Source: a bacterium
Lineage (GTDB): Bacteria > Zixibacteria > MSB-5A5 > WJJR01
Direction: 5' to 3'
NCBI GenBank assembly: GCA_021813505.1
Contig: JAKAKI010000081.1
Span: 1-64,000, forward strand
DNA length: 64,000 bases
A model generated the notes under the pieces. The model worked only from the letters and a program-made list of their open reading frames with translations, had not been told where the DNA came from and ran no database searches. Position numbers and translations under genes: made by a program. Every line of letters begins with the position of its first letter. Position 1 is the stretch's first letter. Of the stretch, positions 35,570-44,103 are shown piece after piece.

Positions 35570-37120
35570 TCAAGATGGCGGCGGGTCCCCCCCTGGACCC
35601 ACCGCCGAACCGGGAGTAATCCCGCCCCGCTTCCCTTGCGGGTTGTGCGGCGGGTGCCCGCCCGCCGCAAGTATCCCTGCCGCCGTTTCCTGGTCGGAGA
35701 ACCGATGGAAGACACCGGCGATTTCTTGAGTCTGTTCGTGGCCTTTCCCGCACAGAAAAACCACATCACCGGGATTCGCATCGGTGACCGCCCGTTCGAT
35801 GGCACGGTACCGATCGGGGTCGCAGACAACCGGCGCCCCCTTTGTAAAGCCCGCTTTGACTTCCTCGATAATTGCCAGCGGATCCTCCGATCTGGGATTG
35901 TCGGAGGTGAGGTAGATTTGGTCAGCCCACTCTTCCACTGCGTGTGCCATTTCCGGGCGCTTGCCGCGATCACGATTGCCGCCGGCGCCGAATAGAACGC
36001 GCAGTTTGCCCCGCACCAACGGACGCGCCGCCGAGAGCACGGCATCGAGGGCATCCGGGGTGTGTGCATAATCAACAAAGACATCGAATGGCGCCGAACT
36101 GGGAATGCGTTCGAGCCGTCCCGAGATTCCAGGGAATGCGGCCAGCCCGGCCGCGACTTTCCCGCCGGGGAGTCCCGCTCCCCACGCGGCCGCGGCCATT
36201 GCCGCCAGATTGGCATGATTAAAGCGGCCCCACAGAGGAGAGAAGAACGGGTGCACTTCCCCGCCGAGCAAAAGCTGGCCGCGCGTGCCGTCGAAGTTGT
36301 GAGAGGTGATTTCCATCCCGACGTCAACGTCCTTGCGGCGCGCCGAGTAGCGAATCACCCGCGTGGAGCGGGAGGCGCGCACGAAGACGTCCGCCGACGC
36401 ATCGTCAACGTTGATGACGGCAAACGTGTCCGGGCCGGACAGATTTTCGAAAAACAAAGATTTGACGCGCCGGTATTCCTCAAACGTCTTGTGGAAGTCG
36501 AGATGGTCGCGGGTGACGTTGGTGAAGATCCCGGCGCGAAAGTGAATTCCCCAGGCACGGTCGAGGGCGATGGCGTGGGAGGAAACTTCACAGGCGACAT
36601 TCCGCACACCGTCGGCACGCATCCGCTCCAGCATAGAGACCAGATCGGGCGATTCGGGCGTCGTGCGCGGTGCGGGGATCGACTGGTTTCCCCAGCGGTA
36701 CGTGATCGTGCCAATCAGTCCGGCCGGGATGCCGGCGGCACTCCACAACGCTTCAAGGCCGGCCGCAATCGTCGACTTGCCATTGGTGCCGATGACACCG
36801 AAAAGGTCCATTCTCTGATCCGGATTCTCGTAGAAACGCAACGCCGCTTCGGCCATGGCGCGGCGCGCATTCGGAACGATGATCACCGGGATGTTGAGCG
36901 GCAACGCCCGTTCGGCCACCACCGCCACGGCACCATTGATCGCCGCCTGAGCGGCGAACTCGGCGCCATCGGCCTTGGCACCGGGGAGCGCGAAGAACAA
37001 ATCGCCGGGATGCACCTGCCGGGAATCATACGCGAGGCCCGACACACGCAATGCGCCCGTGGCGTCGGCGGGTATCTCTAGCACGCCCGCCAGGGTCCTG
37101 GTGTCAGCCATGCGGATCAT
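35570..37120 (-). CDS. murE: UDP-MurNAc-L-Ala-D-Glu--meso-DAP ligase
   Basis: MurE adds the third stem-peptide residue. The 516-residue protein has P-loop GTNGKST (111-117; Ser in place of the commoner Thr), CEVSSHAIALDRAWGIHF, GRLERIP, VDYAHTPDALDAVL and DNPR (407-410). DNPR is the motif of meso-diaminopimelate-adding enzymes. The ATG at 37120 overlaps the ftsI stop as ATGA, which favours it over the ATG at 37138. After the conserved end (FSDQETAAGIL) about 30 extra residues rich in Gly, Pro and His follow, encoded by REP-like palindromes at 35577-35668. Confidence 0.96.
   Translation of the reverse strand: MIRMADTRTLAGVLEIPADATGALRVSGLAYDSRQVHPGDLFFALPGAKADGAEFAAQAAINGAVAVVAERALPLNIPVIIVPNARRAMAEAALRFYENPDQRMDLFGVIGTNGKSTIAAGLEALWSAAGIPAGLIGTITYRWGNQSIPAPRTTPESPDLVSMLERMRADGVRNVACEVSSHAIALDRAWGIHFRAGIFTNVTRDHLDFHKTFEEYRRVKSLFFENLSGPDTFAVINVDDASADVFVRASRSTRVIRYSARRKDVDVGMEITSHNFDGTRGQLLLGGEVHPFFSPLWGRFNHANLAAMAAAAWGAGLPGGKVAAGLAAFPGISGRLERIPSSAPFDVFVDYAHTPDALDAVLSAARPLVRGKLRVLFGAGGNRDRGKRPEMAHAVEEWADQIYLTSDNPRSEDPLAIIEEVKAGFTKGAPVVCDPDRYRAIERAVTDANPGDVVFLCGKGHEQTQEIAGVFHRFSDQETAAGILAAGGHPPHNPQGKRGGITPGSAVGPGGDPPPS
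35577..35668. repeat. Palindrome cluster forming the 3' end of murE
   Basis: GGCGGCGGGTCC (35577-35588) pairs with GGACCCACCGCC (35595-35606) with one mismatch. GCGGCGGG (35647-35654) pairs with CCCGCCGC (35661-35668). Between them is CGGGAGTAATCCCG. The cluster lies inside murE, codes its Gly/Pro-rich tail and reaches to within 7 bases of the stop. Confidence 0.75.
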
Positions 37121-39219
37121 TGCAACGTTAACCGGCATGTACGGTCCTCAGTCATCGGGGTGCCTGCGGGCGGGTCCTGGGCGACAATGGTTCCGGCGCC
37201 GGAGACCTCCCACTTGGCCCCGAGATCACGCAAGGGCCCGAATGCGTCACGCAAGCTCTTGCCGGTGAGATCGGGCCAGGTTTCAACAAAGGGAACGGCG
37301 GTCTTCGACTTCACGGTGGCGGTTGGAACCAGACGGTTCCATCCAACCTCGAATCCCTGGGATTGGTCGGCAGCCGGGACGGCGTCAAGCTCGTCTTCCA
37401 TCTGGCTGGCAGAGGTCTCGGCGCGTGCTTCCATGAAGGAAGGAGCGACCACCGCCACCAATTGCCGTGCCCAGTCATCGCGCGCGTCGCGAATACTGTC
37501 GGTTGGGAGAAGGCCGGGATCAAACTGGTAATCCGGCATCAGATCGTTTTCGTCACCGGCGGCCCCACGGCGGACGGCGTTCAACAGAACCGGCGCAGCG
37601 GTATATCCGCCGTAGTGGATCGGCTTGGGTTCATCGAGAATTACCAAGCCGAGGACACGCGGCTTGTCGGCGGGATAGAAGCCGACGAATGTCGCCATGT
37701 ACTTGGATTTGTCGTAGCGATGTGTCTTCAGATCGGGCTTCTCGGCCGTGCCTGTCTTGCCGGCGATTGGATATGCCGGATCCCAAATGACCTTGGCGGT
37801 TCCCTCACGGACGACTCCGGTCATGATCTTCTGCATGAGGTGGACGACCTCGGGATCCAGCACACGTCTTCCCGACGTGCGTGAGGGGATGAACCGCCCG
37901 TCAGCGGTCCCGACCGCATCGAGCAGATGCGGGCGCACCAGATATCCGCCATTCGCCACCGCGGAATAGGCGGTCGCGAGCTGGAGCGGTGTCACGGCAA
38001 CGCCGTGGCCGATGGACATCGTCGCAATGTTGATCTCGGTGTGTTTCTGGCGGGCAATATGGCCGCGGGACTCGCCGGGCAGGTCGACGCCGGTGGAGTC
38101 GCCGAAGCCAAAACGGCGAATCCAATACTCGAGCCGTCCGGGCGGCATCAGATTCGCGATTCGGGCGGTGGCCACGTTCGAAGAAACGATGAATGCTTCG
38201 GCGGTCGTCACGATGCCGTGGCGCTTGTCGTCATGAAGCACACGCCCTGAAAAAGTTCCCTGGCCATTGCCGCCATCGAACCGCCGGTTCAAATCGACGA
38301 GCCCATCAGAGAGGGCGCCAGCGTAGGCGACGAGCTTGAATGTCGAGCCGGGCTCCATGACATCTGTGACGAGGCGATTCTTGCGGGCTTTGCGACCGAG
38401 ACCATCGGGATCGTAGTCCACCATTGCCAGGATAGCGCCGGTGTGCGGATCCATCAGAAGTGCCATGCCGGAGTTGGCCCGCCACTTCTGCACCGCGGCC
38501 ACGAGTTCCTCGGAAAGAATCGACTGGCTGCTCCAGTCCAACGTCAGGTGTAACCGCGCACCGGGCCGGACTGGCTTGACCGGGACGGGATCGAGGGAGA
38601 AACGGCGGCCAGACGCATCCCGGAGATAAACGCCTTCGCCATCGGCGCCGGACAACACGCGATCGTATGAGAGTTCCAACCCCGAGGCACCATCGATGGC
38701 ATCATTGACGAATCCGATGGGATCGGTGACGTCGGTTTGCACGCAGGGATAGACGCGGTCGTACTCGTGACTTGCCTGAATCCCTGGAAGCTTCCAGGAG
38801 CGGATCAGTTGGGCAGTTGGCTGGTCGCAACGGCGGGCGAGCGGGGTGAAGACGCCGCTGCGCTTCCCCCAAGCGGCCGCGAGGCTGGTCGCGGGCGAAC
38901 CGAGGATAGGAGAGAATTTGGCGGCCAGCAGTTGCGCCGAAGTTTCGCGATCCGGATAGGCCGCAAACGATTCCTTTTCGACACTGACGGCCAGCAGCCG
39001 GCCGCGGCGATCGACAATGTCACCGCGTGGCGCGGGGAGCCGGATCGTGCGGTCGCTCTGCTCCCCCGCCATATCCGCAAGGGGAGTTTGGTTGATGACT
39101 TGCAAGTAGAATGCGCGGGCCCAAATCGCCCCCCAGACGCACAAACCGGCTACCAGCAGAAGTCGCCGGCGGCGGGCGAATGTCGCTTCCAGTTGGCGTG
39201 TTCTTTGTCCCTGAACCAT
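37117..39219 (-). CDS. ftsI: Septal peptidoglycan transpeptidase FtsI (PBP3) with PASTA domain
   Basis: FtsI cross-links septal peptidoglycan as partner of FtsW. The 700-residue class B PBP has a basic cytoplasmic start, a membrane helix about 20-38, and the dimerisation domain RGDIVDRRGRLLAVSVEKES. Active-site motifs are STFK (Ser292, Lys295), SSN (346-348) and KTGTA (488-492). A C-terminal PASTA domain (about 632-700, PDLTGKSLRDAFGPLRDLGA) is present, which E. coli FtsI lacks but SpoVD/PBP2x-type proteins carry. It starts 59 bases after ftsL and overlaps murE. Confidence 0.96.
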   Translation of the reverse strand: MVQGQRTRQLEATFARRRRLLLVAGLCVWGAIWARAFYLQVINQTPLADMAGEQSDRTIRLPAPRGDIVDRRGRLLAVSVEKESFAAYPDRETSAQLLAAKFSPILGSPATSLAAAWGKRSGVFTPLARRCDQPTAQLIRSWKLPGIQASHEYDRVYPCVQTDVTDPIGFVNDAIDGASGLELSYDRVLSGADGEGVYLRDASGRRFSLDPVPVKPVRPGARLHLTLDWSSQSILSEELVAAVQKWRANSGMALLMDPHTGAILAMVDYDPDGLGRKARKNRLVTDVMEPGSTFKLVAYAGALSDGLVDLNRRFDGGNGQGTFSGRVLHDDKRHGIVTTAEAFIVSSNVATARIANLMPPGRLEYWIRRFGFGDSTGVDLPGESRGHIARQKHTEINIATMSIGHGVAVTPLQLATAYSAVANGGYLVRPHLLDAVGTADGRFIPSRTSGRRVLDPEVVHLMQKIMTGVVREGTAKVIWDPAYPIAGKTGTAEKPDLKTHRYDKSKYMATFVGFYPADKPRVLGLVILDEPKPIHYGGYTAAPVLLNAVRRGAAGDENDLMPDYQFDPGLLPTDSIRDARDDWARQLVAVVAPSFMEARAETSASQMEDELDAVPAADQSQGFEVGWNRLVPTATVKSKTAVPFVETWPDLTGKSLRDAFGPLRDLGAKWEVSGAGTIVAQDPPAGTPMTEDRTCRLTLQ

Positions 39220-39278
39220 ATGCCGTCCAATGGCTGTCCGTGCGCGTCCTGCGTTTGGGCCCGGCGCCTCTCTACTTT

Positions 39279-39674
39279 TCAGTAATTCCTTTGATCTGTC
39301 CCCGCTTGTGTCAGCCGCAACGATCCCGATTGGCCACTGCGCAACGATGGCAATTCATCGGCTGGATGCCCCGGAATCCCAGGCCGCGGCGCGCAGGCGA
39401 AGCGAACGCGCTGGCTTTCGGGAGTTGGGATCATCCCCAGATGATTGATAGCGATATCCTCGATGCGCGTTCGCGATGACAAGCGGGAGTTCTCCGCGAG
39501 CAAGGCGACCCGCACCCGGTCCATCTCGGTGATGTGTGTCTGGAGCCGGTCGATGCGATGTCCCAGTTGCACGACGGTGTATCTCTGCCAGACCCATAAA
39601 GTGGCAATGAGAAACGCGGTGAGCCACCAGCGGGGACCGAAGACCTCGAGCGCAGCGCGCAACCGGCCGGTCAT
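39279..39674 (-). CDS. ftsL: FtsL-like divisome protein
   Basis: A 131-residue bitopic protein between rsmH and ftsI, the standard place of ftsL. A transmembrane helix (WWLTAFLIATLWVWQRY, about 17-34) is followed by a coiled-coil heptad region (LGHRIDRLQTHITEMDRVRV) and ends IEDIAINHLGMIPTPESQRV, the typical FtsL/FtsB pattern before the tail. GGGGGA lies 5 bases before the ATG at 39674, which also overlaps the rsmH stop as ATGA. The final 30 residues are unconserved. Sequence similarity in this family is always weak; position and topology carry the call. Confidence 0.85.
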   Translation of the reverse strand: MTGRLRAALEVFGPRWWLTAFLIATLWVWQRYTVVQLGHRIDRLQTHITEMDRVRVALLAENSRLSSRTRIEDIAINHLGMIPTPESQRVRFACAPRPGIPGHPADELPSLRSGQSGSLRLTQAGTDQRNY

Positions 39675-40615
39675 TTTATCCCCCATGGTGACTCGGAGCC
39701 GTGCACTTCGAATACTCTCATTCGGGCTGCTTGCGCGCGCGGGTTGGCGGCGCATTCCGCCTCGGTGGGACGCAGCACGTGCTTATGAACGAGGTGGCCA
39801 CGCGGTTTGGCACCACAGCGGCATTGCCCGTAAATCCTGGGGCAGTCGCACTTGCGGGCGGCCTCGCGCATGATCGTCTTAACGATTCGGTCTTCGAGCG
39901 AGTGGTAGGCGATCACAACCAGCCGCGAACCTTCGGAGAGCAAGTTCAGCGCCGAGGTCAGCCCCATGGTGATGGCGTCGAGTTCGGAATTGCTGTGCAC
40001 ACGCAGGGCCTGGAAGACTCTGGCGGCGGTGCGTCCCCAGATTCGTCCGTTCGGACCCACGACCGCGATTATCAAATCCCGCAGTTGGGTGGTCGTCTGG
40101 ATGGGTTGCGTGGAGCGAAGCCTGATGATGCGCCGGGCAATGCGGCGTGCGCTGGGCTCTTCGCCGAATTTCTTGAAGACATCTGCGAGTTCTTCTTCGG
40201 ATGCTGAGTTCACCCAGTCCGACGTCGGTTCTCCGCGGGATGTGTCGAATCTCAAATCGAGCGGACCGTCGAGACGATAGGCAAATCCCCTGCGGGGATT
40301 GTCCAACTGAATCGACGAGAGCCCGAGGTCAAAAAGGGCACCGTTGATCTTTTCGATGCCGAGATCCTCGAAGATCTTCGCGAGTTCACGGTAGTCGGCG
40401 TGAACGACAATCGCACGGCTGCCGAATCCGGTGAGACGGCGCGCCGCGAGCGCCGCGGCTTCGGGATCGCTGTCCGTGCCCACGAGCTTCGCTTTGGGAC
40501 TCAATCGATTCATGATCAATTCCGCGTGACCGGCGTTGCCGATTGTCGCATCGAAGTAAATTCCATCGAGATCAGTGATCAGTTCACGAAGTACTTCATC
40601 TGCCATGACCGGCAA
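39671..40615 (-). CDS. rsmH: 16S rRNA (cytosine(1402)-N4)-methyltransferase RsmH
   Basis: RsmH (MraW) methylates C1402 of 16S rRNA. The 314-residue protein has PVMADEVLRELI, IYFDATIGNAGHAELIM (SAM motif I), ALFDLGLSSIQLDNPRRGFA and YRLDGPLDLRFDTSRG. SLEDRIVKTIMREAARKCDC lies near the C-terminus. The start is TTG at 40615: GGAGG lies 8 bases upstream, and no ATG or GTG exists between it and the mraZ stop. The conserved H of the usual HIPV start is the untranslated CAT codon just before the TTG. The first internal ATG (three codons on) would cut into the conserved motif. Confidence 0.95.
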   Translation of the reverse strand: MPVMADEVLRELITDLDGIYFDATIGNAGHAELIMNRLSPKAKLVGTDSDPEAAALAARRLTGFGSRAIVVHADYRELAKIFEDLGIEKINGALFDLGLSSIQLDNPRRGFAYRLDGPLDLRFDTSRGEPTSDWVNSASEEELADVFKKFGEEPSARRIARRIIRLRSTQPIQTTTQLRDLIIAVVGPNGRIWGRTAARVFQALRVHSNSELDAITMGLTSALNLLSEGSRLVVIAYHSLEDRIVKTIMREAARKCDCPRIYGQCRCGAKPRGHLVHKHVLRPTEAECAANPRAQAARMRVFEVHGSESPWGIK

Positions 40616-40656
40616 ATGGCCGCCCTCCAGCGGCGGTCGATCCGTACCGGCGGCCT

Positions 40657-41094
40657 TTATAGGAGTAATTGGGCCGCAACCTCCTCGTACGACTTCCCGA
40701 ATCCCTCAACGTACTGATCGAATTTTTCGGTGCCCCAGAACTCGATGCGGCGGATCATACCCAGGATCAGGACGTCCTTTTTGATACCGACTTTATCGGT
40801 GAGCGCTTGGGGGATGAGAATCCGCCCCTGCGTATCCGGCGCGACTTCGACGGTGTTGGCCATCAGGACGCGGAGGACATAGTTGGCTTCCGGGTGGGCG
40901 AAGTTGAAGTTCTCGAACTTGGCTTCGACTCGGCGCCATTCTTCGTGGGGAAACAGGTAAAGGCAGCCGCCCAACCCCAAGGTGAGGTAACACGTATTGA
41001 GATTAACGTCGGAGGACTGACGAAGCCGGCTGGGTATCTGAACCCGGTTCTTGGAATCCAGAGTACCAGTGAAATTTCCGAGGAAGCCAGACAT
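40657..41094 (-). CDS. mraZ: Transcriptional regulator MraZ
   Basis: MraZ is the AbrB-fold DNA-binding protein that opens and regulates dcw clusters. The 145-residue protein has two SpoVT-AbrB repeats, LDSKNRVQIPSRLRQ (about 12-27; DSKNR where DxKGR is usual) and VAPDTQGRILIPQALTDKVG (about 85-105). It ends with WGTEKFDQYVEGF. It is first in the operon, 41 bases before rsmH. The 10-bp-spaced GTGG boxes at 41247-41280 upstream are its probable autoregulatory operator. Confidence 0.96.
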   Translation of the reverse strand: MSGFLGNFTGTLDSKNRVQIPSRLRQSSDVNLNTCYLTLGLGGCLYLFPHEEWRRVEAKFENFNFAHPEANYVLRVLMANTVEVAPDTQGRILIPQALTDKVGIKKDVLILGMIRRIEFWGTEKFDQYVEGFGKSYEEVAAQLLL

Positions 41095-41205
41095 CGTGTC
41101 GGTTACACTTTCGTTTTGGGGCTATGCGATGCCACTAACCACCGCCACCAAGATGGATCTTGTTGTCAGACTGCCGGAGACTGACCCTCCCAAATGGGAG
41201 CTAAT

Positions 41206-41307
41206 AGTTTACAGTTCAATCACTTGAGTGAAAATCGGTGAAAATCCCACTTTCCACCACTAGTCGCCACTCGACACCACAGTAAGCTCAATCACAGTAC
41301 CGGTCAA
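41206..41307 (-). promoter_or_regulatory. Candidate dcw operon promoters
   Basis: Two candidates flank the MraZ boxes on the minus strand. P1 is TTGACC (41307-41302), 17 bases, TACTGT (41284-41279). P2 is TTTTCA (41234-41229), 17 bases, TAAACT (41211-41206). Neither is consensus. An inverted repeat CTCCCA-AA-TGGGAG (41187-41200) lies in the leader. Start sites are not determinable by eye. Confidence 0.45.
41247..41280 (-). promoter_or_regulatory. MraZ operator: four 10-bp-spaced GTGG boxes
   Basis: On the minus strand GTGG occurs at 41280-41277, 41270-41267, 41260-41257 and 41250-41247, exactly one helical turn apart, the last as GTGGGA. MraZ of E. coli is known to bind TGGG-type direct repeats with this 10-bp period upstream of mraZ. 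Two further direct repeats, GTGAAAATC at 41228-41236 and 41238-41246 on the plus strand, continue the same 10-bp phase. Confidence 0.8.
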
Positions 41308-41340
41308 GGAAATTTTGCGTTTCTCGCGCAGATTTTTTGG

Positions 41341-41399
41341 ACCGCTATTCCCTTAGAAGTCATTGGGAGTATTTGTGTTCACGGCAAGGGAATAGCGGT
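41341..41399. repeat. Perfect 14-base inverted repeat upstream of mraZ and the C25 gene
   Basis: ACCGCTATTCCCTT (41341-41354) and AAGGGAATAGCGGT (41386-41399) are exact reverse complements separated by 31 bases. It lies in the divergent region 41095-41604, which otherwise holds the dcw promoter/operator, a 9-bp repeat array and the C25 leader. Possible operator pair, hairpin or small mobile element end; no T-run follows directly. Confidence 0.7.
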
Positions 41400-41460
41400 T
41401 CGGGTGAGAGTTGACACGCGGCGCGGAGTCTTAAGTGAAAAACGAGGATCATCTAAGATA

Positions 41461-41487
41461 CAGGACCTATAGGACTTATACGACCTA
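41461..41487. repeat. 9-bp tandem repeat, TAGGACCTA type, in the C25 leader
   Basis: CAGGACCTA, TAGGACTTA and TACGACCTA, three units (41461-41487) ending 117 bases before the C25 start. Matches the ftsA-ftsZ array. Confidence 0.85.
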
Positions 41488-41604
41488 TCTAAAGAAACGC
41501 TGCATGTCCGGTGGGTGGGCAGTTCTGGCAGGACGTTTGCGTGAAGGTGCTCTGATCGCACCTGGATGCGAGCCAAAGGAATCCGTGTTGGCGGGGGTAA
41601 TGGA

Positions 41605-44055
41605 ATGTGGTTCAATCGATTACTGTTTTGTGGGGGACTATCCCTTCTATTGATGAGTTACCCCAGACTGGGGATGGCCAGCCATCAAGTCGTCGAGCTT
41701 CGATTCGACGGCCCGATCGGCTCGACAAATCCCCTGGCTGACCTGGCCGATCTCGCGGCAGGCGCCACCGTGGGACATGGGCGTCCCGGCGAACCCGACC
41801 TGCCTTGGATCAACGTGGTGATTCCGGACGTGAATGGAAGCGGGACCGTCAACTGGGAACTTTCAATCATCTTGGCCGATACGCTCGCATTGCGCGACAG
41901 CATTCCACCGATTCAACCGGACATCGTGAGCAGCGATACCAGTCAGCCAGTTGCGGCGACACCATCCGACACGGGCATTTACAACACCGATGCATGGTAT
42001 CCAGCAACAGGAGTGGTCGAAGTTCAGCGCGGCAGTATCGTAGGAACTTCGGCGTCGAGTCTGGTGTGGTGCCCTTTCCGGTACAATCCGGTTCGACAAG
42101 AATTGATCGTGATTCGTCGTGCGGCGATTGCGCCGTCGCACGGCGGCCAAATGTCTCCATCTCCTGTGGCAGCGGACACTGTGCCGGCACTTGACGACAT
42201 TAAACCGCTCGTGCTGTCGGCATTCCAGCGATCCGGGCCCGACGATGGATTGCGCTCACCGGCGATCTCAGGGGCTCCGTCGTGGACGTTGAGTCCCGCG
42301 CCGCCGTTGGGCATCAGCTATGTCGTCATTACAAGCCGTCAGTATGCCGAGACGATGCAGCCATTGGTTCTCTGGAAAGCACGCCGTGGTATTGCGGCGG
42401 GCCTGGCCACAGTTGAGGATATCGCGGCCCGGTATTCCGCCGTCGACACGGCAGAGGCAATCCGGGAATACCTGAAGGATGGCTATACCAGCGGGCTGAA
42501 GTGGGTTGTGTTGGCGGGAGACCAGACCGTGGTCCCGATTCGCTACGCGTTCGCGGGTTACCAGCCGGCACCGGCGGACCTGCACCAGTTCCAGATTTGC
42601 GATTTGTACTACGCCGATCTTGACGGCGACTGGGATGCCAACGGGAATGGCGTGTGGGGAGAGTATCGGGGCGACAGGCCGGACATGTATGCGGAGCTCT
42701 TTGTCGGACGGCTGCCATTCTCACAAGCGTCCGAGGCCCAGACGATTATTGGGAAGATTATCGCTTATGAAAGCGGGCCGGCTGAGCCCGCCTACCTGAC
42801 GCGTGAATTGAGCCTGGCTGCCGACCAGATGCGTGATTTCAGCGCGGGTACCGGGCAACAGAGTCTGGTCGCCCGCGTCATGCCGGAGGAGTGGACACAC
42901 GACGAGAACTCGATGCTGGAGCAACCATCCGGAATCGATCCTTCTCCCCTGACGCCGGATGCCCCGAATCTGGTCGGCCTGCTTGCGGGTGGGTTCGGGT
43001 GGGTGAACTACTATGTGCATGGACGGGCCGACGGATTCGTCGTGCGCTCACCGGGATATCTGAATTCGCCACGAGCCTATGTCTTTACGTTTGGATCGAG
43101 CGGTGATGGGAACGGGCACTTGAACGAACTGCCTGCCACCGGATTCGCGGGGATTCATGTGTCGAGCGCCTGCGACCAGGGGGCGTTCGATATGGATTCG
43201 CCATCATTCAATCCACCGATGCAAAGCTGTGTCGCGGAGAAGTTGTTGTTCATGCCTCAGGCCGGGGCGGTCGCGTTTATCGGGCAATCCCGCTGGGGAT
43301 GGGTGTCGAGCTCGTACAAGCTGATATCGAAGTTCTACCAGTACGTCGTCGATACATCGGTGCCGAATCATGTCGGCATGTATCAGGAAATGGCGAAGAT
43401 TGCGTACCCCGGCTATCGGGACCTGAATTACGGGAACAATCTCTACGGGGATCCGGAGATGCCGGTGTGGAAGGATGTCCCGAAAGAGTTGAGTGTGACG
43501 TCTCCTGAGACGCATGGACGGGGGAGTTTCAACTGGGAACTCCGCGTGAGCGATGCGTACGGGCCAGTGAGCGGCGCACTCGCCACGGTGGCGGTCGGGA
43601 ACTCAGTGTGGAGTATTGGCGAGACCGATGGCGAGGGCGAAGTGGAGACAGAACTTTCACTGCCATCGCAGACGGATGCGATTCTCACGATCTCGAAATC
43701 CGGGTATCGAATCATTGTCGATACGATCCCATCGGGAATCATCGCTGACGTCGGGGACGATGGCAGCGCCATGCCGAAGAAGTTTACATTCCTGACCAAT
43801 GCGCCGAATCCATTCAATCCGTCGACGGTGCTGGAATTCGGAATCGTGAAGCCGGGCCACGTCCTGATCACAGTGTTTGATATCCTGGGCCGCCCAGTAG
43901 CGACACTTCTCGATAAGGATCTGGACGCCGGTCCGCATCGGGTTGAATTCGCGGGGACCGACCGTTTGGGACACGAGTTGAGCAGCGGGGTGTACTTCGC
44001 GCGGCTTGTGACGGGCGGGCGCAGCGTGGTGCGGAAAATGGTGTTGCTGCGGTAG
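41605..44055 (+). CDS. Gingipain-like C25 cysteine peptidase with T9SS C-terminal domain
   Basis: An 816-residue secreted protein. The ATG at 41605 (MWFNRLLFCGGLSLLL) opens a signal peptide; an upstream in-frame ATG at 41566 would mask it. After a prodomain-like region of about 210 residues, the peptidase domain begins near GISYVVITSRQYAETMQPLV, the usual C25 entry. Further matches are WVVLAGDQTVVPI and DLYYADLDGDWDANGNG. The predicted dyad is His472 (NYYVHGRADG) and Cys523 (VSSACDQGAFD). Residues about 730-816 (NAPNPFNPSTVLEFGIVKPG; VFDILGRPVATLL; VYFARLVTGG) are a type-A T9SS sorting domain, so export through SprA is predicted. A TTGACA at 41411 may be part of its promoter, but no good -10 follows. 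The T9SS sortase PorU is also a C25 protein. Confidence 0.85.
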   Translation: MWFNRLLFCGGLSLLLMSYPRLGMASHQVVELRFDGPIGSTNPLADLADLAAGATVGHGRPGEPDLPWINVVIPDVNGSGTVNWELSIILADTLALRDSIPPIQPDIVSSDTSQPVAATPSDTGIYNTDAWYPATGVVEVQRGSIVGTSASSLVWCPFRYNPVRQELIVIRRAAIAPSHGGQMSPSPVAADTVPALDDIKPLVLSAFQRSGPDDGLRSPAISGAPSWTLSPAPPLGISYVVITSRQYAETMQPLVLWKARRGIAAGLATVEDIAARYSAVDTAEAIREYLKDGYTSGLKWVVLAGDQTVVPIRYAFAGYQPAPADLHQFQICDLYYADLDGDWDANGNGVWGEYRGDRPDMYAELFVGRLPFSQASEAQTIIGKIIAYESGPAEPAYLTRELSLAADQMRDFSAGTGQQSLVARVMPEEWTHDENSMLEQPSGIDPSPLTPDAPNLVGLLAGGFGWVNYYVHGRADGFVVRSPGYLNSPRAYVFTFGSSGDGNGHLNELPATGFAGIHVSSACDQGAFDMDSPSFNPPMQSCVAEKLLFMPQAGAVAFIGQSRWGWVSSSYKLISKFYQYVVDTSVPNHVGMYQEMAKIAYPGYRDLNYGNNLYGDPEMPVWKDVPKELSVTSPETHGRGSFNWELRVSDAYGPVSGALATVAVGNSVWSIGETDGEGEVETELSLPSQTDAILTISKSGYRIIVDTIPSGIIADVGDDGSAMPKKFTFLTNAPNPFNPSTVLEFGIVKPGHVLITVFDILGRPVATLLDKDLDAGPHRVEFAGTDRLGHELSSGVYFARLVTGGRSVVRKMVLLR

Positions 44056-44076
44056 AGAGATCCAGATCGGGTGCGG

Positions 44077-44099
44077 AAAAAAGGTGGGCAGAGCCCACC
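44077..44099 (-). terminator. Intrinsic terminator after the GT2 gene
   Basis: Read on the minus strand: GGTGGGC-TCT-GCCCACC followed by TTTTTT (44082-44077). It starts 5 bases after the stop of the minus-strand GT2 gene and 22 bases after the convergent C25 gene. Confidence 0.85.
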
Positions 44100-44103
44100 C
44101 TTG

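Noticed and set aside
41495-41604. Riboswitch in the C25 leader
   Set aside because: A small hairpin (AGGTGC/GCACCT) is present but no conserved core of a known riboswitch class could be recognised.
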